Source: JBOHHR01 sp050740975 (GTDB lineage: Bacteria; Pseudomonadota; Gammaproteobacteria; JBOHHR01). From it: DNA of 23,172 nt. The notes under the pieces were generated by a model. The model ran no database searches. It had not been told where the DNA came from and saw only the letters and a list, made by a program, of their open reading frames with translations. A program made the translations under genes and the position numbers. This document shows, piece by piece, positions 1-7,857 of this stretch (its first letter is position 1; each line of letters begins with the position of its first letter). The stretch covers positions 1-23,172 of the forward strand of contig JBOIEE010000290.1 of assembly GCA_050740975.1 (NCBI GenBank). The letters are read 5' to 3'.

Positions 1-1384
1 GCATCCCTAGAGAGAAAGCGCCATCGCCGGCGATGCTTTGGTGACAGCTGATGATTTCGGCCGCTCCCCGCGCGTCTCCGGCGAGTAATTGGAACAGATT
101 AAGCCACCAGGGACAGCGCTCCGGCTGCTGCCAGAGAAAGTCTTCGCGCATTGCGGCTCGCATGAGGCCCAAGTGCTCGAGAGAGCGTGCGAGCACGTAC
201 AGCCCCAATGGGAGTCGGGACACCCGATGCACGAATAAAGCAAGAGAAACATGAGGCGGCCAAGGTAATACCCGGAACGGCCGGCCGGCAGGCAGGCTGC
301 GCGCCATCATGTGATAGAAGACTTCCTCGGCCATGCCGGTCCGCCCGTCCATGCGTATGGCGCTGCGGCGAGTGCGAATGATAGGCCTGGCCGACACCGG
401 GCGCTGCCCAAGCACCGACGCCCGCGTCTCTAGGTGTACGAAGGGCGTGTGCATTTTCTTGCTTTCCATGCGCAGGTGGCGCGTTAGTGCGGCAACCTCA
501 TCGATGATGGGCCAGGGATGGTGCGCAGCGCTGAGGGTATTGGGTCGGCCCATGGCTTCCGTTGCTCGCAGGCGCGCCAGTAAATCACTCGGTAGCTCGA
601 GGACAACCGCGTCGGAGTCACCGAGCGCGCCCTGGGGGAAAAGCGCGATCAGGCAGTCGGCCTGTTCGGCCTCCGGTCCTACCTGGGAACGCAAACCAAG
701 CAGGCGCTCAAGATCTTCATCGCCTATGTTCTCGATAAGCCGCCCCTCCCAACCGAAGGTAGCAGCGGCAAATATAATGGCACCGATGGCATGGCCGACA
801 TCATGGTGGCAGTAGCGAAACGCGCGTTCGCCGTATTTCCAAGCCTCCCGCCAATAAATGGAGCTGAATGCGATCAGAACGGCTCCCGGTGGTAATTGGG
901 CCGCGACACTTCGCCACTCGGACTCTGTTAGAACATATCGGCGTTCAAGAGCATGGTTGAACGCACTATAGTGAAACACGCCCGGTTCGCGAAACAGGCC
1001 CGCCACGGGAGCGCAAACCAAATAGGCCTCTGTGGGGTGCAAGTCACCGCTCGAGGGGTTCACCCGCAAGGACCAGGGTGGAGTACCCTGTGCTTGCTTC
1101 CACGCCGAGATGGCGAGACTGTCGTAAAACAAGCACGATAGCCTCTCGGGATCGAGTGCGGCGGCGGGGATAGCGTGAGGCTCGAACAGCTCGTCGTAGT
1201 AAGGTCTCTTACCCACGGGAGGATGCATCAAGGGGATAAGCGGCGCGCCTTGGTAGAGCCGAAACGGTGTCGGCTGCTGCGCCCAGTCTAGATAACCGAG
1301 AGAACGCGCATAGCGGTGTAAGTGGTGTTTCGTGCGTTGGTGATAATCCAGCACGCGCTGAACGGCTGGCGGCACGTCGATCAT
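1..1384 (-). CDS. SagB-type nitroreductase-family dehydrogenase, 3' end cut by window edge
   Basis: This is an FMN-dependent nitroreductase/ThcOx-fold protein. I translated it by hand on the minus strand from ATG at 1384 (directly after an in-frame TAA) and found 461 open codons to the left edge. Seen: the N-terminal oxidoreductase signature LRVNPSSGDLHPTE near residue 110, then REAWKYGERAFRYCHHDVGHA near 180-200, both typical of the SagB/nitroreductase family. A second nitroreductase-like half follows and ends with CHQSIAGDGAFSLGM at the edge, so this looks like the long two-domain form. Known relatives oxidise azolines in peptide natural products, but many genomic copies stand alone with unknown substrates. 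No YcaO, precursor peptide or other RiPP gene is visible nearby, so the substrate is open. It lies 76 bases downstream of psd on the same strand and may be cotranscribed with it. Confidence 0.85.
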   Translation of the reverse strand, partial: MIDVPPAVQRVLDYHQRTKHHLHRYARSLGYLDWAQQPTPFRLYQGAPLIPLMHPPVGKRPYYDELFEPHAIPAAALDPERLSCLFYDSLAISAWKQAQGTPPWSLRVNPSSGDLHPTEAYLVCAPVAGLFREPGVFHYSAFNHALERRYVLTESEWRSVAAQLPPGAVLIAFSSIYWREAWKYGERAFRYCHHDVGHAIGAIIFAAATFGWEGRLIENIGDEDLERLLGLRSQVGPEAEQADCLIALFPQGALGDSDAVVLELPSDLLARLRATEAMGRPNTLSAAHHPWPIIDEVAALTRHLRMESKKMHTPFVHLETRASVLGQRPVSARPIIRTRRSAIRMDGRTGMAEEVFYHMMARSLPAGRPFRVLPWPPHVSLALFVHRVSRLPLGLYVLARSLEHLGLMRAAMREDFLWQQPERCPWWLNLFQLLAGDARGAAEIISCHQSIAGDGAFSLGM

Positions 1385-1460
1385 CTCTTAGCTTTGAGTT
1401 AGCTGTTTAGCCCGCACCGCATTTGAGCGCAGTGACCAACGCCGGATAGGGCTGTGGTCT

Positions 1461-2363
1461 TCAACGCGATGGGGTGAACGCCCCTATGGACTGCCCCATT
1501 TGAATGCGCTCGCCGGGTGATAGCGTGTCGGACCAGCGTACGGCTCCCTGTTTAAACAGCAGGATCACAGTAGATCCCATGTTAAACCGCCCGACTTCCG
1601 CACCTTTGTCCAAGCATACGGTATCCCTTTCATAGTGCCAACGTCGCAGTGTGCGGGTGCGCGCGGGCGTAACCGCCCCGTGCCAGACCGTGTCCATAGA
1701 TCCGACAAAGATCGCGCCAACCATGATCAACGCCATCAAGCCTGCGTCCGTATCAAACAAACTCACAATGCGCTCATTTCGTGCAAACAAGCTGCTGACC
1801 ACACGTACCGAACGTGGATTAACCGCGAACAAACGGCCGGGTATGTAGACCATCTCACGCAGCCGGCCGCCGACCGGCATGTGAACACGGTGATAGTCCC
1901 TTGGGGAGAGATACAGGGTGGTGAAGCTCCCGTCGCGAAAATGTTCCGCGAGTTCGAGATCGCCCCCCAGGAGTTGCGAAAGCGTGAAGCGCCTACCCTT
2001 AGCTTGCGTAATACCGTCCCCCAGGATGTTACCGATTTCACTCACCCATCCATCGACCGGGGCTATCACGGAGCCTGCTTCCCGGGCTAAAATACGGACT
2101 CCAGGTCGCAACTCGCGGGTGAAAAAACTGTTGAAATCTGGATGGCTGTCTCGTTCTGGCTCCTTGGCGATCGACAGGTCGACGTCGTAGAAGCGCGTGA
2201 ACCACGCGATTAGCGTATTTTTCCACCACCGAAGCTTGCAGCGCGTAGCCTTGTACACCAAGCGGGACAGCAGGTGCTGGGGGATCGCGTGCTGCGGCCA
2301 TACCAACAAACGTTCGGTAAGTCGTGCGCGAGCCAACCCGCCTCCTCGGGATTTCAGGCGCAT
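1461..2363 (-). CDS. psd: phosphatidylserine decarboxylase proenzyme
   Basis: It decarboxylates phosphatidylserine to phosphatidylethanolamine at the inner membrane. The 300-residue product aligns along its length with E. coli Psd. Seen: Asp104 in APVDGW, His158 and His161 in SPRDYHRVHMP, and the self-cleavage site MGST (residues 262-265). By family knowledge Ser264 becomes the pyruvoyl prosthetic group and the chain splits into beta and alpha subunits. Many members have LGST where this has MGST. The ATG at 2363 has only a weak ribosome site. A TTG at 2336 (residue 10) sits 4 bases after a strong GAGGAGG, would give an N-terminus closer to the E. coli length, and may be the true start. The gene lies between the RRM gene upstream and the nitroreductase downstream, all on the minus strand. 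Confidence 0.96.
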   Translation of the reverse strand: MRLKSRGGGLARARLTERLLVWPQHAIPQHLLSRLVYKATRCKLRWWKNTLIAWFTRFYDVDLSIAKEPERDSHPDFNSFFTRELRPGVRILAREAGSVIAPVDGWVSEIGNILGDGITQAKGRRFTLSQLLGGDLELAEHFRDGSFTTLYLSPRDYHRVHMPVGGRLREMVYIPGRLFAVNPRSVRVVSSLFARNERIVSLFDTDAGLMALIMVGAIFVGSMDTVWHGAVTPARTRTLRRWHYERDTVCLDKGAEVGRFNMGSTVILLFKQGAVRWSDTLSPGERIQMGQSIGAFTPSR

Positions 2364-2654
2364 CCCGAGGGCTCGATCCTCGTGTTTCCGCCGGCATGCG
2401 ATCCCACTTGGCTTTCACCACAGCCATTGGCTCCTGACAATTGACGATGTCCGTCCGAGCCGGGTGTAAGGTTTATCTTAACTGTCAAAACATGGGCAAA
2501 GAAATCGCGGGCAGGGATTAGGCCGCTAGCGATTTGGAATCGGCTCTGAGCACTTAACGATGATTATGACAAGAAACCCACCCGGAGCGCACTTTAGGAG
2601 CATCAGCCCCGAAGCCGTTCCATCCTCTAGCGCAGGAGATGTTGTTAACCGGTG
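2364..2654. other. intergenic region between the RRM gene and psd
   Basis: About 290 bases with no convincing coding frame on either strand. The minus strand has a TTGACA near 2485 that could be a -35 for psd, but no good -10 lies at the right spacing. I see no terminator with a T-run after the RRM stop. Confidence 0.4.
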
Positions 2655-2936
2655 CTAACCTGCGCGATCAAAACGCGGGCTGCGATGCTCCTCGGTTCGT
2701 GGGCGAGCTTGGTTGACGCGGATATTCCTCCCATTGAGCAGAAAGCCGTCGAGCTGGCGAATGGCTTCTTCGGCCTCTGTCGCCATGGGCATCTCTACAA
2801 ACCCGAATCCTTTAGACTTGCCGCTTATTTTATCCATCACGATTTTCGCTGAAGTTACTTCGCCGTATTCCGCAAAGGCATTGCGCAATTCGTCTTCACT
2901 CAATTGATACGCTAGGTTGCCAACGTAAATATTCAT
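2655..2936 (-). CDS. small RNA-binding protein with a single RRM domain
   Basis: A 93-residue protein that is almost entirely one RNA-recognition motif. Seen: RNP2 IYVGNL at residues 3-8 and RNP1 KGFGFVEM at 42-49, with the aromatic residues (Tyr4, Phe44, Phe46) that stack on RNA bases. A short basic tail rich in Arg and Pro follows. It resembles the cold-inducible RRM proteins of cyanobacteria and various proteobacteria, which act as RNA chaperones; that role is inferred here. I chose ATG at 2936 because an AGAAGAG site lies 7 bases upstream. A TTG directly before it (2939) is also in frame. The leader contains a 9-bp inverted repeat just before the ribosome site, listed separately. Confidence 0.93.
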   Translation of the reverse strand: MNIYVGNLAYQLSEDELRNAFAEYGEVTSAKIVMDKISGKSKGFGFVEMPMATEAEEAIRQLDGFLLNGRNIRVNQARPRTEEHRSPRFDRAG

Positions 2937-2956
2937 CAATGTACTCTTCTATTGCA

Positions 2957-2997
2957 GTGCTATTGAAAGAACCCCATCAGAACCCAACCAATAGCAC
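2957..2997 (-). promoter_or_regulatory. stem-loop in the 5' leader of the RRM gene
   Basis: A perfect 9-bp inverted repeat, GTGCTATTG (2957-2965) and CAATAGCAC (2989-2997), with a 23-base loop. In the minus-strand transcript the stem ends about 6 bases before the AGAAGAG ribosome site (2944-2950). It could act as a translational control element or protein operator. The repeat is seen directly; the function is inferred. Confidence 0.5.
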
Positions 2998-3210
2998 ACA
3001 AGTCGAGACCTGATGACCGCGCCCGAGATCTTCCCCAAGCTTCCGGTATCTAACGGCAATTCTAGCATGTGAGCATGTATGAAATCCAAGCGCTTGTTGC
3101 AACGATCGCCTTGTCGATCGCTCCGTTGGGCTATCAGGCCCATAGGCGGCAGTAACATCCCCTACCGTCCCCCGCGGATAGATCTTAAATTGTGCACGGT
3201 CTAAAACGCT

Positions 3211-4083
3211 ATGTGTCTCATCGCTCTCTCATATCACAATTACCCTCGCTACCCGCTCGTCGTGATCGCAAATAGGGACGAGTTTTACTCCCGCCCGACC
3301 ACGCTAGCGGCGTTTTGGCCGGAGCACCGTGGGATCCTCGCTGGACGCGATGTGGCGGGCGGCGGAGCATGGTTAGGCTGTGACCGCGGGGGCCGTTTTG
3401 CAGCGGTTACCAATATTCGCGACCCACGTGTCCGACATCCCTCTGCCCGCTCTCGTGGGACCTTGGTCAGCTCCTTCCTTATGGGGCGAGATACCGCCGC
3501 CGACTATCTTGATGGGGTGCATCATGAGCGCCACCGTTATAATCACTTTAACCTGTTGGTAGGCGATGAAACCGGACTTTTTTATTACACCAGCGTACGC
3601 GACAAGCGCAACAAGCTGGCACCCGGCATCTATGGCCTGAGCAATGACGTTCTCAATACGCCCTGGCCTAAGGTACATAAAGCAACCCAGCGGCTCGCTC
3701 GTTTGTTGGACGCTGATCGGCCGCTAGAGCTTGAACAACTGTTTCAGTTATTGGTCGACACCGAAATTGTGCCCGATCATCTGCTGCCGGATACCGGCAT
3801 AGGCCTGGAATGGGAGCGGTTGTTGTCACCGCTTTTCGTCTGCGCTTCCGGCTACGGCACCAGAAGCTCTACCGTCGTCGTGCTGGACCAGGACGGCCAA
3901 CTCCTTTTTGCAGAGCGGAGCTTTGATGCGCAGGGTAAGGAGCAACAAACCCTCGCGTATCGTTATGAGATCGAAAAAGCTTCGTATACTCTTGACGCTG
4001 TCGAGAAATCACCGGAACAAGGGTGGTCCCTTGAAACAAGCCCAGGAAGAAAAACCCGAACGCTCCGAAACAGCCGGCACTGA
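3211..4083 (+). CDS. NRDE-family (TANGO2-like) protein
   Basis: The 290-residue product begins MCLIA and carries the family-defining NRDE motif at residues 21-24 in ANRDEFYSRPT, then GGGAWLG near residue 50 and TNIRDP further on. These are hallmarks of the NRDE/TANGO2 (DUF833) family, which has been linked to heme handling and metabolic quality control; its chemistry is not firmly known. The ATG is fixed by the conserved MC start, although the ribosome site is weak. The last roughly 35 residues look like an extension beyond the usual family length and overlap the likely egtB start by 53 bases. That suggests translational coupling or a 3' extension of this frame. No membrane segment or signal peptide is evident, so it is probably cytoplasmic. 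Confidence 0.9.
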   Translation: MCLIALSYHNYPRYPLVVIANRDEFYSRPTTLAAFWPEHRGILAGRDVAGGGAWLGCDRGGRFAAVTNIRDPRVRHPSARSRGTLVSSFLMGRDTAADYLDGVHHERHRYNHFNLLVGDETGLFYYTSVRDKRNKLAPGIYGLSNDVLNTPWPKVHKATQRLARLLDADRPLELEQLFQLLVDTEIVPDHLLPDTGIGLEWERLLSPLFVCASGYGTRSSTVVVLDQDGQLLFAERSFDAQGKEQQTLAYRYEIEKASYTLDAVEKSPEQGWSLETSPGRKTRTLRNSRH

Positions 4084-5332
4084 TCCAGACCTGCTCAGTC
4101 GTTACCTCGCCGTGCGCGATACCTCTCATAGGCTGTGCGCACCCTTGAGCCCCGAAGACTGCGCCGTCCAGTCCATGCCTGATGCGAGCCCGGTCAAATG
4201 GCACCTTGCGCACACCAGTTGGTTCTTTGAGACCTTCGTTCTGGAACGCGACGGGGGCTACAAGCTCTTCGACCCTAGCTACAAGGTGCTCTTCAATTCC
4301 TATTATCACAGCGTGGGCTCTCAACATCCACGACCACAACGGGGCTTACTCACCCGCCCAAGCTTTGACACCGTGCTTGCTTACCGCAAACATGTGGACG
4401 AGCACATCATGCGCCTGCATGATCAAAACTGCGGTTTCCACGGAAAAACCGCCCTTCTGGTGGAGACGGGCTTGCAGCACGAGCAGCAGCACCAGGAGTT
4501 GATGTTAATGGACATCAAGCACCTTTTTTCCTGCAATCCCCTGAAGCCTGCGTATCAGATCCACGTCCAATCCGCAGCCGAGGCCGCACCGCCTATGCAA
4601 TGGCTCTGTTACGCAGCCGGCACCCGCTGGGTAGGCCATGAGGGCGGGGGGTTTGCGTTCGACAACGAAACGCCCAGGCACCGTTTCCGGGGAGCAGCGT
4701 TTGCTCTGGCTACCCGTTTGGCCACTAACGGCGAGTACCTGGAGTTTATCGAGGACGGGGGCTATCAGCGGCCTGAGCTGTGGTTATCAGACGGCTGGTC
4801 GACGGTACAGACCGATGGCTGGCAAGCTCCTCTTTATTGGGAAAAGCATGGGGATAGCTGGTACGAGCTGACACTTGCCGGCTTGCAGGCGGTTTCTCCG
4901 CACACCCCAGTCTGCCACGTGAGCTACTACGAAGCATGTGCCTATGCGGCTTGGAAAGGCGCTAGGCTGCCCACAGAGGTGGAATGGGAGCACGCGGCGC
5001 AGATAATAGGCGCGCCGGAAGGTAACTTCCTTGAGCGCGGCCTGCTGCATCCCACTGTGGCCAAACAACGGGAAAATCCGCCTGAGCCGCAGCAGCTTTT
5101 CGGCGACACCTGGGAGTGGACTGCCAGCGCCTACTTACCCTATCCCGGGTATCGAACCCCGCCCGGCGCCTTAGGCGAATACAACGCGAAATTCATGTGC
5201 AACCAAATGGTTCTGCGCGGGGGTTGCTGTGTGACCCCGCACTCGCACATACGGCCAAGCTATCGGAATTTCTACTATCCGCAGCAGCAGTGGCAATTCG
5301 GTGGGATCCGGCTGGCGCGTGACCTTTACTAA
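4031..5332 (+). CDS. egtB: EgtB-like ergothioneine biosynthesis sulfoxide synthase
   Basis: A non-heme iron enzyme that joins hercynine with a thiol (gamma-glutamylcysteine or cysteine) and oxygen to form the sulfoxide precursor of ergothioneine. Seen in 433 residues: an N-terminal DinB-like helical domain with WHLAHT (iron ligand His61) and HEQQHQE (ligands His150 and His154, the H-x3-H-x-E motif). A C-terminal FGE-sulfatase domain follows, ending with GDTWEWTASAY, NQMVLRGGCC and FGGIRLARD. The frame is open from an ATG at 3908, but that would run deep into the NRDE gene. I prefer TTG at 4031, preceded by AAGGGTGG, because it leaves a short leader before the conserved YLAVRD segment. The usual partner egtD (histidine methyltransferase) is not in this window. 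Confidence 0.9.
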   Translation: MKQAQEEKPERSETAGTDPDLLSRYLAVRDTSHRLCAPLSPEDCAVQSMPDASPVKWHLAHTSWFFETFVLERDGGYKLFDPSYKVLFNSYYHSVGSQHPRPQRGLLTRPSFDTVLAYRKHVDEHIMRLHDQNCGFHGKTALLVETGLQHEQQHQELMLMDIKHLFSCNPLKPAYQIHVQSAAEAAPPMQWLCYAAGTRWVGHEGGGFAFDNETPRHRFRGAAFALATRLATNGEYLEFIEDGGYQRPELWLSDGWSTVQTDGWQAPLYWEKHGDSWYELTLAGLQAVSPHTPVCHVSYYEACAYAAWKGARLPTEVEWEHAAQIIGAPEGNFLERGLLHPTVAKQRENPPEPQQLFGDTWEWTASAYLPYPGYRTPPGALGEYNAKFMCNQMVLRGGCCVTPHSHIRPSYRNFYYPQQQWQFGGIRLARDLY

Positions 5333-5480
5333 GCGGCCCAGACATCTCGCCCGGAGGGTCCACGCCCGGTCGCGAGCAGAATGTCGTGGCGGTTCTGAAA
5401 ATCCGCTTCCTGCACCGCAGTGGGGCGGAACTGCTACAATAAACAGAAAATGGCTGAACCAGCCGCCGCGGTGCGCTGAG

Positions 5481-7175
5481 ATGCTGGACCATATCTGGTT
5501 AAAAAGTTACCCTAAAGGGATCTCCCCCGAAATAGATCTCGATGCCCATTTGTCTCTAGTCGAGGTCTTCGACCAAGCTGTGGCGCGCTTCGCCGATCGG
5601 CCCGTGTTCGCAAACATGGGAACGAGCATAACGTTTAGCGAGCTGGATCGCTTAAGCGCTCGTTTTGCCGCCTATCTGCAGCAGGACCTGAACCTTAAGA
5701 AAGGCGAGCGCGTGGCGCTAATGATGCCGAATCTCCTGCAATACCCGATCGCGCTATTTGCTGTGATGCGGGCTGGTTTAGTGGTGGTGAACGTAAATCC
5801 CCTGTATACCGCGCGCGAGCTGGAGCATCAGCTGGCTGATTGCGGGGCGGTTGCCATCGTTATTTTGGAGAACTTCGCCCATGTACTGGCGCAAGTGATC
5901 GACAACAGCGCTGTCAAGACGGTGGTGACAACACAGCTTGGTGACATGCTGGCTTTTCCGAAATCGGCCGTCGTCAACCTGGTGGTTAAGCACCTTAAGC
6001 GCCTAGTCCCTCCCTATAAGCTGCCCGCCAATATCGAGCATTTGGATTTCCGGCAGTCCCTTGACAAAAGAGAGGCCCACAGTTTGCGTGCGGTGCCGCT
6101 AACGCAGCGTGACCCGGTGTTTTTGCAATACACGGGCGGCACCACGGGCCTGTCTAAAGGTGCTGTGTTGACGCATGGAAATATGCTCGCCAACTTACTG
6201 CAGTGCAAAAGCTGGATCGCCCCGGTGGTGGAAGAGGGCAAAGAAATTGTCGTCACCGCTTTACCGCTTTACCATATCTTCGCGCTGATGGCGAACTGCC
6301 TGCTGTTCTTGTCGATCGGAGGCCAGAATCATCTGATCACCAACCCGCGCGACCTTAAGGGTTTTGTGCACGAATTACGCAAAGCCCGATTCTCGGCCCT
6401 CACCGGCGTCAATACCTTGTTCAACGGCTTGCTGAATACGCCGGGATTCGACGAGCTGGATTTCTCAAGCCTGAAGATAACCCTGGGCGGCGGGATGGCG
6501 GTGCACGCGGAGGTGGCGGCACGCTGGAAAAAGACCACCGGATGTACTTTGACCGAGGCCTATGGACTGACCGAGGCCTCGCCGGCGGTTTGCATCAATC
6601 CCCTGGATCTCGCAAACCACAACGGTTCCATAGGGCTACCCATTCCGTCCACGGAATGCTCCATACGAGACGATGAAGGCCGCACGCTCGACCTCGGTCA
6701 GACCGGGGAGTTGTGGATCCGCGGACCACAGGTCATGCAAGGCTATTGGAAGCGACCCGAAGAGACGGCCGAGATCCTCACCCCGGAGGGCTGGTTGCGT
6801 AGCGGTGATATTGCCACCATGGATAAACAGGGCTATCTTCGTATCGTTGACCGCAAGAAAGACATGATCTTAGTATCCGGGTTTAATGTTTATCCCAACG
6901 AGATCGAGGAGGTGGTCGCGGAACACCCAGGCGTTCGAGAGGTGGCCGCAGTTGGCGTGCCGGATCCAGCGAGTGGAGAGATGGTCAAGCTTTTTGTGGT
7001 AAAAAAAGACCCCAATCTGGATGCCGCGGCGTTGATCACACACTGCCGCAAGTACCTTACCGGGTACAAGATCCCGGAACAGGTGGAGTTTCGGGAAGAA
7101 TTGCCCAAATCCAATGTGGGAAAAATCCTGCGCCGGGCCTTGCGCGAGGAAGCGAGCCGTTCTCTGCCGCCGTGA
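5481..7175 (+). CDS. fadD: long-chain fatty acid--CoA ligase
   Basis: It activates fatty acids to acyl-CoA through an acyl-adenylate, for beta-oxidation and lipid synthesis, and is usually associated with the inner membrane. The 565-residue product is colinear with E. coli FadD (561). Seen: AMP-binding P-loop YTGGTTG at residues 217-223 followed by LSKGA, TALPLYHIFAL, the core motif EAYGLTEASP, the fatty-acid signature around GWLRSGDIATMD and IVDRKKDMILVSGFNVYP, and the C-terminal catalytic lysine in KSNVGKILRR. I chose ATG 5481 because MLDHIWLKSYP matches the start of E. coli FadD; the open frame further upstream lies in the egtB end and spacer. Its stop overlaps the GTG of the next gene. 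A TACAAT at 5435-5440 could be a -10 box, with no convincing -35. Confidence 0.97.
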   Translation: MLDHIWLKSYPKGISPEIDLDAHLSLVEVFDQAVARFADRPVFANMGTSITFSELDRLSARFAAYLQQDLNLKKGERVALMMPNLLQYPIALFAVMRAGLVVVNVNPLYTARELEHQLADCGAVAIVILENFAHVLAQVIDNSAVKTVVTTQLGDMLAFPKSAVVNLVVKHLKRLVPPYKLPANIEHLDFRQSLDKREAHSLRAVPLTQRDPVFLQYTGGTTGLSKGAVLTHGNMLANLLQCKSWIAPVVEEGKEIVVTALPLYHIFALMANCLLFLSIGGQNHLITNPRDLKGFVHELRKARFSALTGVNTLFNGLLNTPGFDELDFSSLKITLGGGMAVHAEVAARWKKTTGCTLTEAYGLTEASPAVCINPLDLANHNGSIGLPIPSTECSIRDDEGRTLDLGQTGELWIRGPQVMQGYWKRPEETAEILTPEGWLRSGDIATMDKQGYLRIVDRKKDMILVSGFNVYPNEIEEVVAEHPGVREVAAVGVPDPASGEMVKLFVVKKDPNLDAAALITHCRKYLTGYKIPEQVEFREELPKSNVGKILRRALREEASRSLPP

Positions 7176-7393
7176 CCCGTGTTCCGCGAACGCATGAGGA
7201 AATCGAACGTTTGAAGGTGCGCCTGGCAGAGCTACAGAGCGAGCATCGCGCCTTGGACGAGATGATCGCGCGCATGTCCGAGGCGGTATATGTCGATCAG
7301 TTGCAACTAAGGCGCCTGAAGAAACGTAAGCTACAGCTGAAAGACCTTATCACCCGGCTGCGCAGTGCGTTGATCCCCGATTTGGACGCCTGA
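7172..7393 (+). CDS. YdcH-family (DUF465) small coiled-coil protein
   Basis: A 73-residue, highly charged helical protein. Seen: HRALDEMI near residue 25 and LRRLKKRKLQLKDLI in the C-terminal half, the conserved pattern of the YdcH/DUF465 family. The function of the family is unknown. The GTG start overlaps the fadD stop (GTGA), so it is translationally coupled to fadD. Confidence 0.85.
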   Translation: MTRVPRTHEEIERLKVRLAELQSEHRALDEMIARMSEAVYVDQLQLRRLKKRKLQLKDLITRLRSALIPDLDA

Positions 7394-7406
7394 TCGGCCA
7401 TGGTGG

Positions 7407-7715
7407 GAAAACCGGCTGGATAGGCTCGCCTGATGAGAAGCTCGCGACCCGCAGCCCCACCCGTTCCAACATCGGGATCAGTACCGAAGCAAAGGGGATG
7501 AATTCACCGAACGGCACCAAGTGCCGCTTGTGGTAAACGCCCATGTTTGTGCCCACGCCGATGACGCTGTTGTAGTTACTCCTGCTGTCGCTGTATGGGA
7601 TCCCGACCACAAACTGGGTTTCGAAACGCTCCGCCAGGCGCTGCAATTGCTCAAGGAAATGGCGTGCCTCATCGTAGAACATCGGGATGGCAGGCTCTGA
7701 CCAGCGTGTTACAAA
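7407..7715 (-). pseudogene. lnt: remnant of apolipoprotein N-acyltransferase (lnt), central part of the nitrilase domain
   Basis: About 100 codons on the minus strand read like the middle of Lnt, the membrane enzyme that N-acylates lipoproteins. Seen: RWSEPAIPMFYDEA (Lnt: WPE-AIP, including the catalytic Glu), VVGIPYSD, then YHKRHLVPFGEFIPF with the catalytic Lys and the following Glu, then SFSSGEPIQP. The fragment lacks the N-terminal membrane helices and the catalytic-Cys segment. Beyond both ends the frame continues as unrelated sequence (antisense of dapF on one side, ydcH on the other). It is free of stops inside, so the decay is either recent or a truncation by recombination. A working lnt would have to be elsewhere. 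Confidence 0.75.
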
Positions 7716-7765
7716 AGTCGGGTAGACTACATGCCCGCAATAAGCCTGTCTAGAAACGTTGCTTG

Positions 7766-7793
7766 TTGCAGCGCGTAGATAAAACCTTAGAAT
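7766..7793 (+). promoter_or_regulatory. candidate sigma-70 promoter for the dapF operon
   Basis: TTGCAG (7766-7771) and TAGAAT (7788-7793) are separated by 16 bases, about 65 bases before the dapF start. The position fits a promoter for the dapF–DUF484–xerC run. It is called from pattern only. Confidence 0.45.
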
Positions 7794-7857
7794 CAAGACA
7801 CCACATATTCCAGGGCATGGCGCAAAGCGAAGCCATGTCTCGCAAGCGAGGACTGTT

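Noticed and set aside
333..815. 160-codon plus-strand ORF
   Set aside because: It is antisense to the nitroreductase gene, whose conserved motifs are clear on the minus strand; its translation is Ser/Arg-rich and matches nothing I know.
2949..3158. 69-codon minus-strand ORF upstream of the RRM gene
   Set aside because: No ribosome site or recognisable motif. It covers the leader stem-loop of the RRM gene and is better explained as untranslated leader.
4198..4211. TGGCACCTTGCGCA resembling a sigma-54 promoter
   Set aside because: It lies inside egtB coding sequence at the conserved WHLAHT motif and the GG-to-GC spacing is wrong.
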